The notes: generated by a model not told the origin, from the letters alone. A DNA stretch of 64,000 nt from DATFQE01 sp963739085 (GCA_963739085.1 CAVTZA010000010.1:391515-455514); one strand, 5' to 3'; positions 17,731 through 26,650 are shown, counted from the first letter of the stretch. Made by a program: numbers and translations.

Positions 17731-18384
17731 ATGCCCCGTGAGGTCAAGCGCAAGTACCACTCGCCGCTTCGAACCGACCAGGCCCGAGAGACACGCCGGA
17801 GGGTGCTCGAGGCCGCCTCTCGGCTCTTCGGCGAGCACGGGTATGCGGGAACCACGATCGCAGCGGTCGCCGAGGCGGCCGGAGTCTCGCCGGAGACGAT
17901 CTATCTCTCGTTCAACGGCAAGCGCGGTCTGCTCGAAGGCGTGATCGAGCTGGCGATCGCCGGGGAGGACGAGCGGGCAATGCAGGAAGCCGACGCGTGG
18001 ACCGAGGTTGCTCGGTTGCCAGACGCCCGCGAGAGGCTGGCGAGGATGGTCGAGTACGGCTGCGGGGTCCTGGCCCGCACCCGTTCGATCCACAGCGTCA
18101 TCCGCGGAGCGGCGGACAAGGAGACGTTCGCGGCCGGCCTCGGCCAACGCCTGCTGCACGACCGGCTGACCGTTCAAACCGAACGAGTCCGCCTGTGCCT
18201 CGGCGATCGGCTCAGAGCCGGCCTGTCCGTCGCCGAGGCCGGGCAGCGCTACTGCGCGCTCGCGAGCCCCGAGCTCTACTACACGCTGACCGTCGAGTTC
18301 GGCTGGACGGCCGACCGACACAAAGCGTGGCTCACCGACCTGCTGGAAGCCGAGTTGCTCGGCCGACCTGCCGCGTTCATGTGA
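17731..18384 (+). CDS. TetR-family transcriptional regulator
   Basis: From ATG 17731 the protein is 217 residues. The N-terminal helix-turn-helix domain is clear: RRRVLEAASRLFGEHGYAGT followed by IAAVAEAAGVSPETIYLSF. The rest is a helical ligand-binding domain. A TTG at 17710 gives a longer form, but it starts within the putative operator, so the ATG is preferred. It probably represses itself and the divergent hydrolase. Its TGA (18382-18384) overlaps the 3' end of kynureninase, which is encoded on the other strand. Confidence 0.88.
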   Translation: MPREVKRKYHSPLRTDQARETRRRVLEAASRLFGEHGYAGTTIAAVAEAAGVSPETIYLSFNGKRGLLEGVIELAIAGEDERAMQEADAWTEVARLPDARERLARMVEYGCGVLARTRSIHSVIRGAADKETFAAGLGQRLLHDRLTVQTERVRLCLGDRLRAGLSVAEAGQRYCALASPELYYTLTVEFGWTADRHKAWLTDLLEAELLGRPAAFM

Positions 18385-18460
18385 CCCGCGCCGGGCGGGC
18401 CTCGACTTCGCGGTACTCGCCGGTCTCCACGAGCCGCGCCAGCCGGTCGACGGCATCCCA
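18376..18460. repeat. 85-bp direct repeat, copy 2 (genuine kynureninase 3' end)
   Basis: This copy contains the kynureninase stop (TCA at 18377-18379 on the plus strand) and its last 26 codons, and also the TetR stop (18382-18384). It matches 16748-16832 at 84 of 85 positions. The offset between copies is 1628 bases, exactly the length of one repeat plus the hydrolase/TetR module. Confidence 0.95.
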
Positions 18461-19630
18461 GATGTCGACGAAGCGGCTGTAGAGAGGGGCGAAGCCGAGC
18501 CGCACGGTGTCCGGCGGGCGGAAGTCCGGGATCACGTCGGCGCGCTCGATCAGCGCGCGGCAGAGGCGCCAGCCTTCGTCGTGTCCGAGGGAGACGTGCG
18601 CGCCGCGCCGCGACGGATCCCGCGGCGTGTTCAACCGTAACCCGAGCGGTGCGAGGCGCTCGTCGTGAAGTGCGACCAGGAGCTCCGTCAGCGCCAGGGC
18701 CTTTTCCTGTACGCGCTCGACTCCCGCTTCGAGGATCAGCTCGACGCCCGCCTCGACGGCCGTGAGCCCGAGGACGCTCGGCGTTCCGGCCAGGAAGCGC
18801 TCGATCCCGGACGCCGGCTCGTAGCGCGGACCCATGGAGAACTGGTCTCGCTGCCCGAACCAGCCCCAGATCGGTGAACGCATCTGCTCCTGAAGATCGG
18901 TGCGGACGAAGAGGAACGCGGGCGCCCCGGGACCGGCGTTGAGGTACTTGTAGGTGCAGCCCACGGCCAGGTCTGCGCCGGACTGCGCGAGAGCCACCGG
19001 CACCGCACCGGCGGAGTGGCTGAGGTCCCACAGAATCAGCGCCCCGGCGTCGTGGGCCGCCTCCGTGATCGCCGCGAGATCCGCCAGCGCGCCGGAGCGG
19101 TACGAGACGTGCGAGAGGACGACCAGCGCGACGTCGCCGGCGGCCGCCGCGCGAGCCACGTCGCCGGCCGACGGGCCTGAGACGGGGTCGGACGCCATGC
19201 GGCGCAGCTCGAGCCCCCGGCCGGCGGCGATCCCCTCGAGCACGTAGCGCTCCGTCGGGAAGTCCTGCTCGTCGAGGAGCACGACGCCGCGATCAGGTGA
19301 GAGATCGAGACCGGCCCACGTCAGCTTGTAGAGGTTGACCGTCGTCGAGTCGCACGCGAGGGTCTCACCCGACCTCGCGCCGATCACCTCGCCGATCCGG
19401 TCGCCGACGCGGACCGGGAGCTCGATCCAATCCTCCCACCCGCCGACCAGGCGCTCGCCCCAATCACGCACGGCCGACTGCATCCGCTCGACCGTCTCGA
19501 GCGGTAGGCGTCCGAGTGAGTTTCCGTCCGCGTAGATTCGTTCCGGGGCGGTGAAAACGAAGCGATCCCTGAAACCTGCGAGCGGGTCGCGTCTGTCGAG
19601 CCCCTCCGCATGGCGGCGATCGAGCGTCAT
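18377..19630 (-). CDS. kynU: Kynureninase
   Basis: A 417-residue fold-type I PLP enzyme that cleaves kynurenine (or 3-hydroxykynurenine) to anthranilate and alanine. Kynureninase hallmarks are DGNSLG near the start, VLSHVSYRSGALAD, LWDLSHSAGAVPV and the PLP-lysine motif GCTYKYLNAGPGAPAF (lysine near residue 226). The internal ATG 19630 (MTLDRRHAEGLD) is preferred; the longer frame to 19711 only reads through a tRNA-like fragment. No other tryptophan/kynurenine genes are adjacent. Its 3' end is duplicated at 16748-16832. Confidence 0.92.
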   Translation of the reverse strand: MTLDRRHAEGLDRRDPLAGFRDRFVFTAPERIYADGNSLGRLPLETVERMQSAVRDWGERLVGGWEDWIELPVRVGDRIGEVIGARSGETLACDSTTVNLYKLTWAGLDLSPDRGVVLLDEQDFPTERYVLEGIAAGRGLELRRMASDPVSGPSAGDVARAAAAGDVALVVLSHVSYRSGALADLAAITEAAHDAGALILWDLSHSAGAVPVALAQSGADLAVGCTYKYLNAGPGAPAFLFVRTDLQEQMRSPIWGWFGQRDQFSMGPRYEPASGIERFLAGTPSVLGLTAVEAGVELILEAGVERVQEKALALTELLVALHDERLAPLGLRLNTPRDPSRRGAHVSLGHDEGWRLCRALIERADVIPDFRPPDTVRLGFAPLYSRFVDIWDAVDRLARLVETGEYREVEARPARVT

Positions 19631-19647
19631 CTGACCAGAGACTCCAA

Positions 19648-19693
19648 GTGCCGTGCTGGACTCGAACCCGTGACCTTGGAGATTAATGGTCCG
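19648..19693 (-). other. Degenerate tRNA 3'-half-like fragment B
   Basis: On the minus strand this reads like the anticodon 3' side, variable loop, T-arm and acceptor of a tRNA (AAGGTCACGGGTTCGAGTCC, then CAGCACGGCA). The T stem has mismatches, and the upstream half of a tRNA is missing. It lies just upstream of kynureninase. It shares its core with fragments at 16205, 34471 and 45285. Confidence 0.5.
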
Positions 19694-19755
19694 CGCGCGC
19701 ACGGCAGTCACAATGGCTTACCCGTCGTCCATGCCGATGCCTCGGAAGCCGGCCC

Positions 19756-20799
19756 ATGCCGAATGAGCTGCTCATCACCGCGCCTCGTGCGATCGCGTTG
19801 GCGCATTACGAGGATCCCCCGCTGGGAGCCGATCAAGTGCGGGCAGCGGCGATCGTCAGCGGCATCAGCCACGGCACGGAGATCGCCCTCTACCGAGGTG
19901 CTTCGCCGTTCGCTGGGAAGCGCTTCGACGTGGACTTGCGCCTGTTCGAGCAGGGCGCCGACACGGAGCCGTACCCGATGCGCCCGGGTTACGAGTGGGT
20001 GGGAGCAGTCCGATCCGTCGGCGCCGACGTGGGTGGGATCGCGGTTGGGGACGTCGTGCACGCGACGCTTCCACACCGCGACACGCACACCGTCACGATC
20101 GCCGACGATGCCTCCTCATGGCTCCTTCTGCCAGCCCAGTTCGACCCCGAGCGGGCCGTCCTGCTGCAGTCTGCAGCGATCGCGCTCCAGGCCGTTCACG
20201 ACGCTCGGCTCAAGGTTGGCGACCGGGTGGCCGTCTTCGGGCTCGGCACGTTCGGTCTGCTTGCCGTTCAACTCGCAGGCCTGAGCGGGGCCGGCTGGAT
20301 CGCTGCGGTCGACCCGATCGCCCGCCGGCGGGACCTGGCCCGCGCCTTCGGCGCCGATTGCACGCTCGACCCCGGTCGCTGCGACGCGGCGAAGGAGATC
20401 AAGCTCGCCGCCGGCGGGAGCGGAGTCGACGTCGCGATCGAGTTCTCCGGACGCTACGCGGCGCTGCATGAGGCGATCCGCAGCGCTCGCCTCGCGGGCA
20501 CCGTCGTAGCGGCGGGCTTCTACGTGGGGAGCGCCGGATCCGATCTGCGGCTCGGCGAGGAGTTTCACCACAACCGCCTGACGCTGGTCGGGAGCATGAG
20601 CGGCTGGGGCGCACCCCACCGGGAGCCGGGTTGGCACCGGCGCCGGCTGAGGTCGACCGCGCTCGATCTGCTCGCTCGCGGCCGATTGGACGTCGACGCC
20701 TTGATCACGCACCGAGTCCCGTTCGAGCGGGCGGCGGAAGCCTACGAGCTCATCGACCGGCGTCCCGACGAGACGCTCAGAGTGGTTCTCACGTACTGA
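19756..20799 (+). CDS. Zinc-type medium-chain alcohol/polyol dehydrogenase
   Basis: A 347-residue MDR-superfamily protein. GYEWVGAVRSVGADVGGIAVGD matches the conserved domain-1 segment, and the cofactor fold has VAVFGLGTFGLLAVQLAGLSGAG followed by AVDPIARRRDLARAFGAD. The classical catalytic zinc ligands (Cys in GICGTD) are replaced by GISHGTEIA, as in several zinc-binding dehydrogenases without structural zinc, so catalysis may differ. It likely oxidises a sugar or polyol; the convergent neighbour is an epimerase/isomerase at the end of a sugar-uptake operon. The 3' end overlaps that gene by 58 bases. ATG 19756 has no strong ribosome-binding site. Confidence 0.85.
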   Translation: MPNELLITAPRAIALAHYEDPPLGADQVRAAAIVSGISHGTEIALYRGASPFAGKRFDVDLRLFEQGADTEPYPMRPGYEWVGAVRSVGADVGGIAVGDVVHATLPHRDTHTVTIADDASSWLLLPAQFDPERAVLLQSAAIALQAVHDARLKVGDRVAVFGLGTFGLLAVQLAGLSGAGWIAAVDPIARRRDLARAFGADCTLDPGRCDAAKEIKLAAGGSGVDVAIEFSGRYAALHEAIRSARLAGTVVAAGFYVGSAGSDLRLGEEFHHNRLTLVGSMSGWGAPHREPGWHRRRLRSTALDLLARGRLDVDALITHRVPFERAAEAYELIDRRPDETLRVVLTY

Positions 20800-22400
20800 G
20801 CCGCGAGCTCGCGCACCCGTCCGCTCGCCTCGGCGAGGTGGTCGAGCGGCAGGTGCTCGAGGATGAGAGGAAGATCCGGACGTCGCTCGGCCAGAAACTT
20901 CAGGTAGACGCCCTGCGGAAAGACCCCGGTGCCGAATTCCCCCGTCCCGACCTCGGCGCCGCCCGGGTCGACGTCTTTCAGGTGCGCGACGACGAAGCGA
21001 TGCTCGAAGCGCTGCAGGAAGTCCGCCGTCAAACGCTCGCGTGCCGGCAATAGCCGGCTCGAGAGGTAGTTGTAGGGATCGCAGACGACCTGGAGGTGCG
21101 GCGACGGGAACCGCTCGAGCAGGCCGATGAGCTGACCCGCCGTCCTGAGGACGTTCTTGACCGTGGCCTCGAGCGCGAGGATCGCCCCGGAGCGCTCGGC
21201 GATGGGCACCAGCTCTCCGATCGCGTCGTCGAGTAGGGCCCACGTCGCGGGCCGCCAGTTCTCCGGCGAGTCGGTCCAGTCGCCCTCCGGATGCCTTGTT
21301 CCCGTCTCGGTCGCGACGACCGACGTGCCGAATCGCGGCGCGAGCTCCAGGCACTGCGCGATGAAGTCGATGTTCGCGCGGCGCTTCCCGGGATCGGGCG
21401 CGACGAGGTTTCGATACCCGGCGAGGGCGGCGATCGAGATCCCCTCCGTCTCTAGCCGCTCGACGATCGAGTCGATCCGCTCCGGCCGATCGAGACAGTA
21501 GTCGAGCGTCGGGCTTCCCAGCTGCACGGCTTGCAGGCCTGTGCGCCGGCAGGTTTCCACGAGCCGATCCCAGTCGCCGGGGCCGAAGTCGTACGTGAAG
21601 ATCCCGAGGCACGGCCAGGCCGGCGCGCCTTCGAGGGTGGGGAAGACGGAGCGCGCGAAGGCGAGGTCGCGACCGACCAGCTCGGGCGGGCCAGGCGGCG
21701 TTTCGAGCACGAGCCAGTCGTCGTAGCCGATCTCGCTCAGCGCCTCGCTGCTTGCCCTGAAGTCGACGAGACCGAAGCCGGGCCGACAGTCCCCCACCTC
21801 GACGCGCGCGTCCTTGAAATGGACGCGGCGGACGAGCTCGCCGAGCGCACGGACCTCGGTGGCCGTGTCCATGCCTCGAGGGACCGGATTGGCGAGGTCG
21901 ACGTAGCAGCCGAACGCACGCGAGCCGACCCGCTCGGCGAGCCTGCGGATCCGGTTCGCCGGCAGAGTGCCCTCGTAGCAGAGCGTCAGGCCGCGCGCGC
22001 CCGCCTGTTCGCAGAGCGGGCCCAGGGCGGCAGCTGCCCGGTCGAGGTCCGCCTCGTCGATCAGCTCGGCCCGTCCGAAGAAGGGCAGGAGGATCGCCCC
22101 GGCGCCTAGCTCGGCCGCCCAGTCGACGGCTCGCTCGATGTCCGCGCGCGCCCGTTCCGCGACGCGCGGATCGGCGTCGGCGATGCCCCCCAGGTCGCTG
22201 TGCTCGCCGAGCACGAGGCTCGGGACCGCGAGGCCCCCGTCCGCGCTCGCGTGACGTAGGCGCTCGAGCCGGTCCGGCGAGTGGAGATCCGCTCGAGAAA
22301 CGACCACCTCGACGCCGGCGAAGCCCAGGCGCTTCGCGAGCCGGAACGTCTGTCCGTCGTCAGCGCCCGGGAGGACCGGGTCCATCACGCCCGCCTTCAT
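20742..22400 (-). CDS. Fused double sugar phosphate isomerase/epimerase (two xylose-isomerase-like TIM barrels)
   Basis: A 552-residue protein made of two AP-endonuclease-2/xylose-isomerase-like TIM barrels in one chain. Barrel 1 (about 1-270) keeps the metal set Glu in LTLCYEG, Asp in GCYVDLANP, His in VHFKD and Glu in VLETPPG. Barrel 2 (about 275-540) keeps Glu in LALEATVKN, Asp in VVCDPYN, His in AHLKD and Glu in LILEHLP. Both look catalytically competent. Most family members have a single barrel of about 280 residues. It is the last gene of the leftward ABC operon, 36 bases after the ATPase gene, so it likely acts on the imported sugar or its keto form. Confidence 0.85.
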   Translation of the reverse strand: MKAGVMDPVLPGADDGQTFRLAKRLGFAGVEVVVSRADLHSPDRLERLRHASADGGLAVPSLVLGEHSDLGGIADADPRVAERARADIERAVDWAAELGAGAILLPFFGRAELIDEADLDRAAAALGPLCEQAGARGLTLCYEGTLPANRIRRLAERVGSRAFGCYVDLANPVPRGMDTATEVRALGELVRRVHFKDARVEVGDCRPGFGLVDFRASSEALSEIGYDDWLVLETPPGPPELVGRDLAFARSVFPTLEGAPAWPCLGIFTYDFGPGDWDRLVETCRRTGLQAVQLGSPTLDYCLDRPERIDSIVERLETEGISIAALAGYRNLVAPDPGKRRANIDFIAQCLELAPRFGTSVVATETGTRHPEGDWTDSPENWRPATWALLDDAIGELVPIAERSGAILALEATVKNVLRTAGQLIGLLERFPSPHLQVVCDPYNYLSSRLLPARERLTADFLQRFEHRFVVAHLKDVDPGGAEVGTGEFGTGVFPQGVYLKFLAERRPDLPLILEHLPLDHLAEASGRVRELAAQYVRTTLSVSSGRRSMSS

Positions 22401-22436
22401 CGGCCGACCCTGCTCACGCCGGCGCTCCGGCGCAGC

Positions 22437-23549
22437 TCACTGCGCGATGACGCTCTGTGGAACCGCGCCCGCGGAATCGAGGGCGCTTCCGGTCTCCGGA
22501 TCCATCCAGCGGATGCGATTGGTCTCGATTCGCAGCCAGACCGGGCTGTCCGGCTGTGGGAAGAGCCGGGGCGAGGTGGAGACCTTGAGCAGGTCCTCGC
22601 CGCTCCTGACGGTGAGCAGGTTGTGCGAGCCGAGCGGCTCGACGACGACGACCGTCGCTTCGATCAACCCCTCCGCGCTCTCGGGCTCGACCACGATCGA
22701 CTCCGCCCTGATTCCGAGGATCAGCTTGCGCCCCGCCAGCGCGGCGGCCGACGGACCGCCGGGGAAGGAGCCGCCGCTCAGGTTCACGAGCGGGTCGGCC
22801 CCGTCGGCCGCGATCTCGGCCGCGAGGAAGTTCATCGGAGGCGTGCCGACGAAGCCTCCTACGAACGTGTCCGCCGGGTGGTCGTAGACCGCCAGGGGAC
22901 TATCGAGCTGGATGATGCGGCCGGCGTTCATCACCGCGATCCGGTCGCCCATGCTCAGCGCCTCGACCTGGTCGTGGGTGACGTAGATCGTCGTCGTACC
23001 GAGCTTCTGGAGAAGAGCCTTGAGCTCGGCCCGCATCTCCATCCGAAGCAGAGCGTCGAGGTTCGAAAGCGGCTCGTCCATGAGCAGGACGTCGGCCTTG
23101 GTCGCGATTGCTCGGGCCACGGCGACGCGCTGACGTTGACCACCCGAGATCTGCGAGGGGTAGCGGTCCAGCAGGTCCTCGATGTGCAGGAGCTCTGCCG
23201 CCGACTGCACCCGTTCGCGGATCGCGTCCCGGCGTTCGTTTTGCATGCGCAGCCCGAAGGCGATGTTCTTGAACACCTTCAGGTGCGGGAACACCGCGTA
23301 GCTCTGAAAGACCATCGCGATCCGGCGCCGCCGCGGCGGCAAATCGGTCGCGTCACGCCCGCCGATCAGCACGCGCCCGCCGTCGACCTTCTCCAGCCCG
23401 GCCAGGCAGCGCAGGAGGGTCGTCTTCCCGCAGCCCGAAGGCCCGAGCAGGACGACGAAGTCGCCGTCGGCCACTTCCAGGTCGACGTCGTCGACGGCGA
23501 CGACCTTGCCGAAGGTCTTGCGAATGGCCTCGAAACGAACGTCGGCCAC
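22437..23549 (-). CDS. Carbohydrate ABC transporter ATPase (MalK/UgpC family)
   Basis: About 370 residues. Walker A GPSGCGKTTLL, Q-loop VFQSYAVFPHLKVFKNI, signature ISGGQRQRVAVARAI, Walker B VLLMDEPLSNLDA and the switch His in YVTHDQ are all present. The C-terminal 130 residues form the TOBE/OB regulatory domain typical of MalK and UgpC. GTG 23549 overlaps the preceding permease stop (TAGTG); the longer frame to 23570 would only add permease sequence. It energises the importer encoded by the three genes upstream in the same operon. Confidence 0.92.
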   Translation of the reverse strand: MADVRFEAIRKTFGKVVAVDDVDLEVADGDFVVLLGPSGCGKTTLLRCLAGLEKVDGGRVLIGGRDATDLPPRRRRIAMVFQSYAVFPHLKVFKNIAFGLRMQNERRDAIRERVQSAAELLHIEDLLDRYPSQISGGQRQRVAVARAIATKADVLLMDEPLSNLDALLRMEMRAELKALLQKLGTTTIYVTHDQVEALSMGDRIAVMNAGRIIQLDSPLAVYDHPADTFVGGFVGTPPMNFLAAEIAADGADPLVNLSGGSFPGGPSAAALAGRKLILGIRAESIVVEPESAEGLIEATVVVVEPLGSHNLLTVRSGEDLLKVSTSPRLFPQPDSPVWLRIETNRIRWMDPETGSALDSAGAVPQSVIAQ

Positions 23550-24391
23550 TACCTCACCACGCGGCCCCACATCGTGAACAGGTAGCGGCGGATCACGAGG
23601 ATCACGATCACCGACGGCGCCAACAGGAAGAAGCCCCCGGCGAAGCGGAAGTTCAACGGTGAGCCCTCCAGCAGGGCCAGCACCTCGGCCGGCAGCGTGC
23701 GGTTCTGCAGCGTCAGCAGCGAAGCCGCGAACACCTCGTTCCAGGAGATGATGAAGACGAAGATCGCGCTGGCCGCAAGCCCCGGGAGAGCGAGCGGCAG
23801 GGCGACTCTGATGAAGGCCGTCGCACGGCTGCAGCCGAGGGTCATTGCGGCTTCCTCGAGCTCGGCCGGCACGCTGGCGAAGACGCTCGCCGTCGTGAGC
23901 ACCACGAACGGTAGGGCGAGCGCGGTGTGGGCGATCGCGACGCCCTGGATCGAGTCGTCGATCCCCCAGCGGATGAAGATGACGGCGAGCGGGATCGAGA
24001 GGATGACGATCGGGAAGGCCCTAGTGGCGACGACGGAGAGCCGCACCGTGTCCCCTCCCCGGAACGCGAACCGCGCCAGCGCGTAGCCCGCAGGCGTGCC
24101 GATCGCGAGCGAGAGCGCGAGCGTGGCTGCGGCGACGATCACGCTCCGCCACAGCGCGTCGGTCATCCCCGGGAAGTCGAGGAAGAACCTCATCGTCTCC
24201 GTCGACAGATCCTGTGGGAGCAGCCTCTTCGGGTAGACGTAGACATCCTCTTCGCTCGAGAAAGCAGCGAGCGTGATCACGTAAAGGGGGGCGAGAACCC
24301 ACAAGGAGAGGACGATCCCGACGATGTAGACGAGCGCCTTCGGCAGCCGCGCGGCGAGGCCCCGTAGCAGGTGATGGGCCCCGCGCCTCAT
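23549..24391 (-). CDS. Carbohydrate ABC transporter permease (MalG family)
   Basis: A 280-residue membrane protein with six predicted helices. The cytoplasmic EAA loop, EEAAMTLGCSRATAFIRVAL, which contacts the ATPase, is intact, and the protein ends with a basic tail. ATG 24391 overlaps the upstream permease stop as ATGA; longer open frames on this strand are out-of-frame permease sequence. It should pair with the MalF-type permease. Confidence 0.9.
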   Translation of the reverse strand: MRRGAHHLLRGLAARLPKALVYIVGIVLSLWVLAPLYVITLAAFSSEEDVYVYPKRLLPQDLSTETMRFFLDFPGMTDALWRSVIVAAATLALSLAIGTPAGYALARFAFRGGDTVRLSVVATRAFPIVILSIPLAVIFIRWGIDDSIQGVAIAHTALALPFVVLTTASVFASVPAELEEAAMTLGCSRATAFIRVALPLALPGLAASAIFVFIISWNEVFAASLLTLQNRTLPAEVLALLEGSPLNFRFAGGFFLLAPSVIVILVIRRYLFTMWGRVVR

Positions 24392-25278
24392 CGCAGCATC
24401 TGTGCCCGGGGCGTCCGCAGCATCCAGACGACGATGCCGGCCGCCAGGAGCGAGAGGACCAGGATGAGCGCGGAGTACGCCGCGGCGACGTGGCTGTCGA
24501 AGTACTCGGCCTGCCAGCGCCAGGCCTCGGTCGCCAATGTGGTCTTGGCCCGGCCGGTGATCGCGAGGACGACGGCGAACGCCTCGAACGCGAAAATGAT
24601 GCGGAAGAGGAGCGCCACCTGGATCGACGGCTTGAGCAGCGGCAGGATCACCTGCCGGACGCGCTGGAAGAAGCCCGCCCCGAACACCTCGGCCGCCTCC
24701 GTGTACTCGTGCGGGATGCCCTGGAGCCCGGCGAGGAAGATCACCATCACGAACGCCGTCGACCGCCACAGCTCTGCGACCACGACCGCGATCAGCAGAT
24801 GGTTCGACTTCGTGGGATCGAGCCAGATGTACTCCTGGTCGATCAGCCCGACCTTCTGCAGCACGGTGTTCAGGTAGCCCCGCTCCGTCAGGATGGCCTG
24901 CCAGACGAGCCCTGCCGCCAGATCGGAGATCGCGAGCGGCAGGATGAAGATGGCGAGGAAGAGCCCTCGGCCGCGCACCTTGGCGTTGACGATCAGCGCC
25001 ATGACGAGCGCGAGGACGAACTGGATGGGAACGATCACTCCGACCAGGAGGAGCGTGAAGCCAAGGGCCTGGTTGAAGTTGACGTCGTTCACCATCGTTC
25101 GGAACGGCGCCACGGTCCACGTGCCGTCGACGCGGAACGCGAGCTCGAAGGCCTGCACCATCGGCCACGCGAAGAAGAGGCCGAGGTAGGCGACGGTGGG
25201 GAGGATCAACGCATAGGGAAGAGCCTCCCACCGTCTCAGCCGGCGACCGAGCGTCGCCGGCTGTGCGACTGTCGCCAT
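24388..25278 (-). CDS. Carbohydrate ABC transporter permease (MalF family)
   Basis: A 296-residue membrane protein. It begins with a short basic cytoplasmic segment, then about six helices, and carries the EAA loop EYTEAAEVFGAGFFQRVRQV. Its length fits the small MalF/UgpA-type subunits without the large periplasmic insert of E. coli MalF. It starts 28 bases after the solute-binding-protein stop and overlaps the MalG-type gene by four bases. Confidence 0.9.
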   Translation of the reverse strand: MATVAQPATLGRRLRRWEALPYALILPTVAYLGLFFAWPMVQAFELAFRVDGTWTVAPFRTMVNDVNFNQALGFTLLLVGVIVPIQFVLALVMALIVNAKVRGRGLFLAIFILPLAISDLAAGLVWQAILTERGYLNTVLQKVGLIDQEYIWLDPTKSNHLLIAVVVAELWRSTAFVMVIFLAGLQGIPHEYTEAAEVFGAGFFQRVRQVILPLLKPSIQVALLFRIIFAFEAFAVVLAITGRAKTTLATEAWRWQAEYFDSHVAAAYSALILVLSLLAAGIVVWMLRTPRAQMLR

Positions 25279-25306
25279 CGGGCTTGGTCGGCCTCGCCCT
25301 AGGCCC

Positions 25307-26650
25307 TCACTTCACCTTGCACGGTCGCCCGCGGCTCGGCGGGTCGGGTGCCCAGCACGGTGCGCCCGTCTTGTCCATGATCGCCTGCAGGAGCGCCCCC
25401 TCTTCGTTGACCACCTTCTGCGGGTCCTCACCCCTCACCACGATCCGCACGAACGTGTCCGTGTAGATCTTGCTGAAGTTTCCGCCCTCGGTCCCCAGAC
25501 CGACGGGCAGCAGCGACTTGAGCGCGTCGTCGGCCCGCTGGGTCTTCACGACGGCGGTGTTCATCTTCAAGAGCCCGGCGCCGAGCTGCTTCGAAAGACG
25601 ACTGCCGACGACCGGGAAGAACCCCACCGAGCCGAGGGTCTTCGCCTGGGTGCCGACACCGAGCATCCAGCGGATCAGCTGGTTCGCGCCGGCTGCGTTC
25701 GGCGCCGTCTTCGGGACCGCGAGGCCCGCGAGCACGGGCATGTACCCGCGACCCTTGGGTCCCCGGGGAGCCGGGAAGGCGACGAACTCGTCCGGCCGTG
25801 TCCTGAGCGCGTTGACGAGTCGTGCCACGTGGTCCCACGCCACCCAGACCTCGCCGCTCAGCAGCGGATCCTGCATGAAGTTGTAGGAAAGCGACTGCGG
25901 GTGGAGGTACCGCCATAGGGACTTCATGTACAGCCAACCCGAGATCGCGGCCTTGCTTCTGAACGTGGTCACGACCCCGTTGCTGAACGACGGCACGAGG
26001 TATCCCTGGAAGAACCGCGGGATCAGGCCGTTCGTGCCCGCGGGGAAGGCGACCCGCTTCTGCCCCGTCTTCGTAGCGATGTTCTTCGCCCACTGGTGGA
26101 ACTGGCCGTAGGTGAGGGAGTTGATCTTCGCGCCCTTGGGGAGGTACGGAAGCGCCTTCCGGTTGGCGACCATGATGTACGTCGCCTGGATCCACGGGAT
26201 GTAGAGCTGCTTTCTCGTCCCCAGCTTGCCGAGCGCCAGCAGGTCCTTCGGGATCCCGGCCTTGTTGAGCTGCTTCGCCACCGGGCTGAGGTCCCTGAGG
26301 TACTGCTGGATCACGAGGTAGTCCCCGTGCAGCGCGCCGAGCAGGCTGATCGTCCCTCTCCCCGCCTGCGCCTCGGCCTGCACGCGGTTGAAGAAGACCT
26401 GCGGCTGGCCGACGGGTGGTGTGATGAAGTCGACGTTTCCGTCGAACCCCTTGAGCAGGGTGCTCCGAACCTGGCTGGTCTCGTTGACCGTGGCCAGCTG
26501 GTTGGAGAAGAAGACGACATTCCCCGCATCCGCCGCGCTCTGCGGCGTGGCCGCAGGGGTAGCCGCCGCGCTGCCTCCGACGGTGCTCGCGAAGGCGAAC
26601 GCCGCGGCGAGACCGGCGATCGCTGCGACTACGAGTGCAATTCTGCGCAT
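25307..26650 (-). CDS. Extracellular solute-binding protein, family 1 (sugar ABC importer)
   Basis: From ATG 26650 the protein has 447 residues. It begins MRRIALVVAAIAGLAAAFAF, a signal peptide without a lipobox cysteine at the usual place, so it is secreted or anchored otherwise. The body has features of type II (family 1) sugar-binding proteins: VVFFSNQLATVNETSQVRST, an aromatic-rich centre and ATYIMVANRKALPYLPKG. Shine-Dalgarno GGGGAGG precedes the ATG, which decides this start over a longer frame with MNKQEG. It captures the sugar for the two permeases that follow. The ligand is unknown; the hydrolase upstream suggests a mannosyl or glucosyl glycoside. Confidence 0.88.
   Translation of the reverse strand: MRRIALVVAAIAGLAAAFAFASTVGGSAAATPAATPQSAADAGNVVFFSNQLATVNETSQVRSTLLKGFDGNVDFITPPVGQPQVFFNRVQAEAQAGRGTISLLGALHGDYLVIQQYLRDLSPVAKQLNKAGIPKDLLALGKLGTRKQLYIPWIQATYIMVANRKALPYLPKGAKINSLTYGQFHQWAKNIATKTGQKRVAFPAGTNGLIPRFFQGYLVPSFSNGVVTTFRSKAAISGWLYMKSLWRYLHPQSLSYNFMQDPLLSGEVWVAWDHVARLVNALRTRPDEFVAFPAPRGPKGRGYMPVLAGLAVPKTAPNAAGANQLIRWMLGVGTQAKTLGSVGFFPVVGSRLSKQLGAGLLKMNTAVVKTQRADDALKSLLPVGLGTEGGNFSKIYTDTFVRIVVRGEDPQKVVNEEGALLQAIMDKTGAPCWAPDPPSRGRPCKVK

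Noticed and set aside
19631..19711. N-terminal extension of kynureninase to 19711
   Set aside because: The extra 27 codons read through a tRNA-like fragment and are absent from the family; ATG 19630 matches the normal start.
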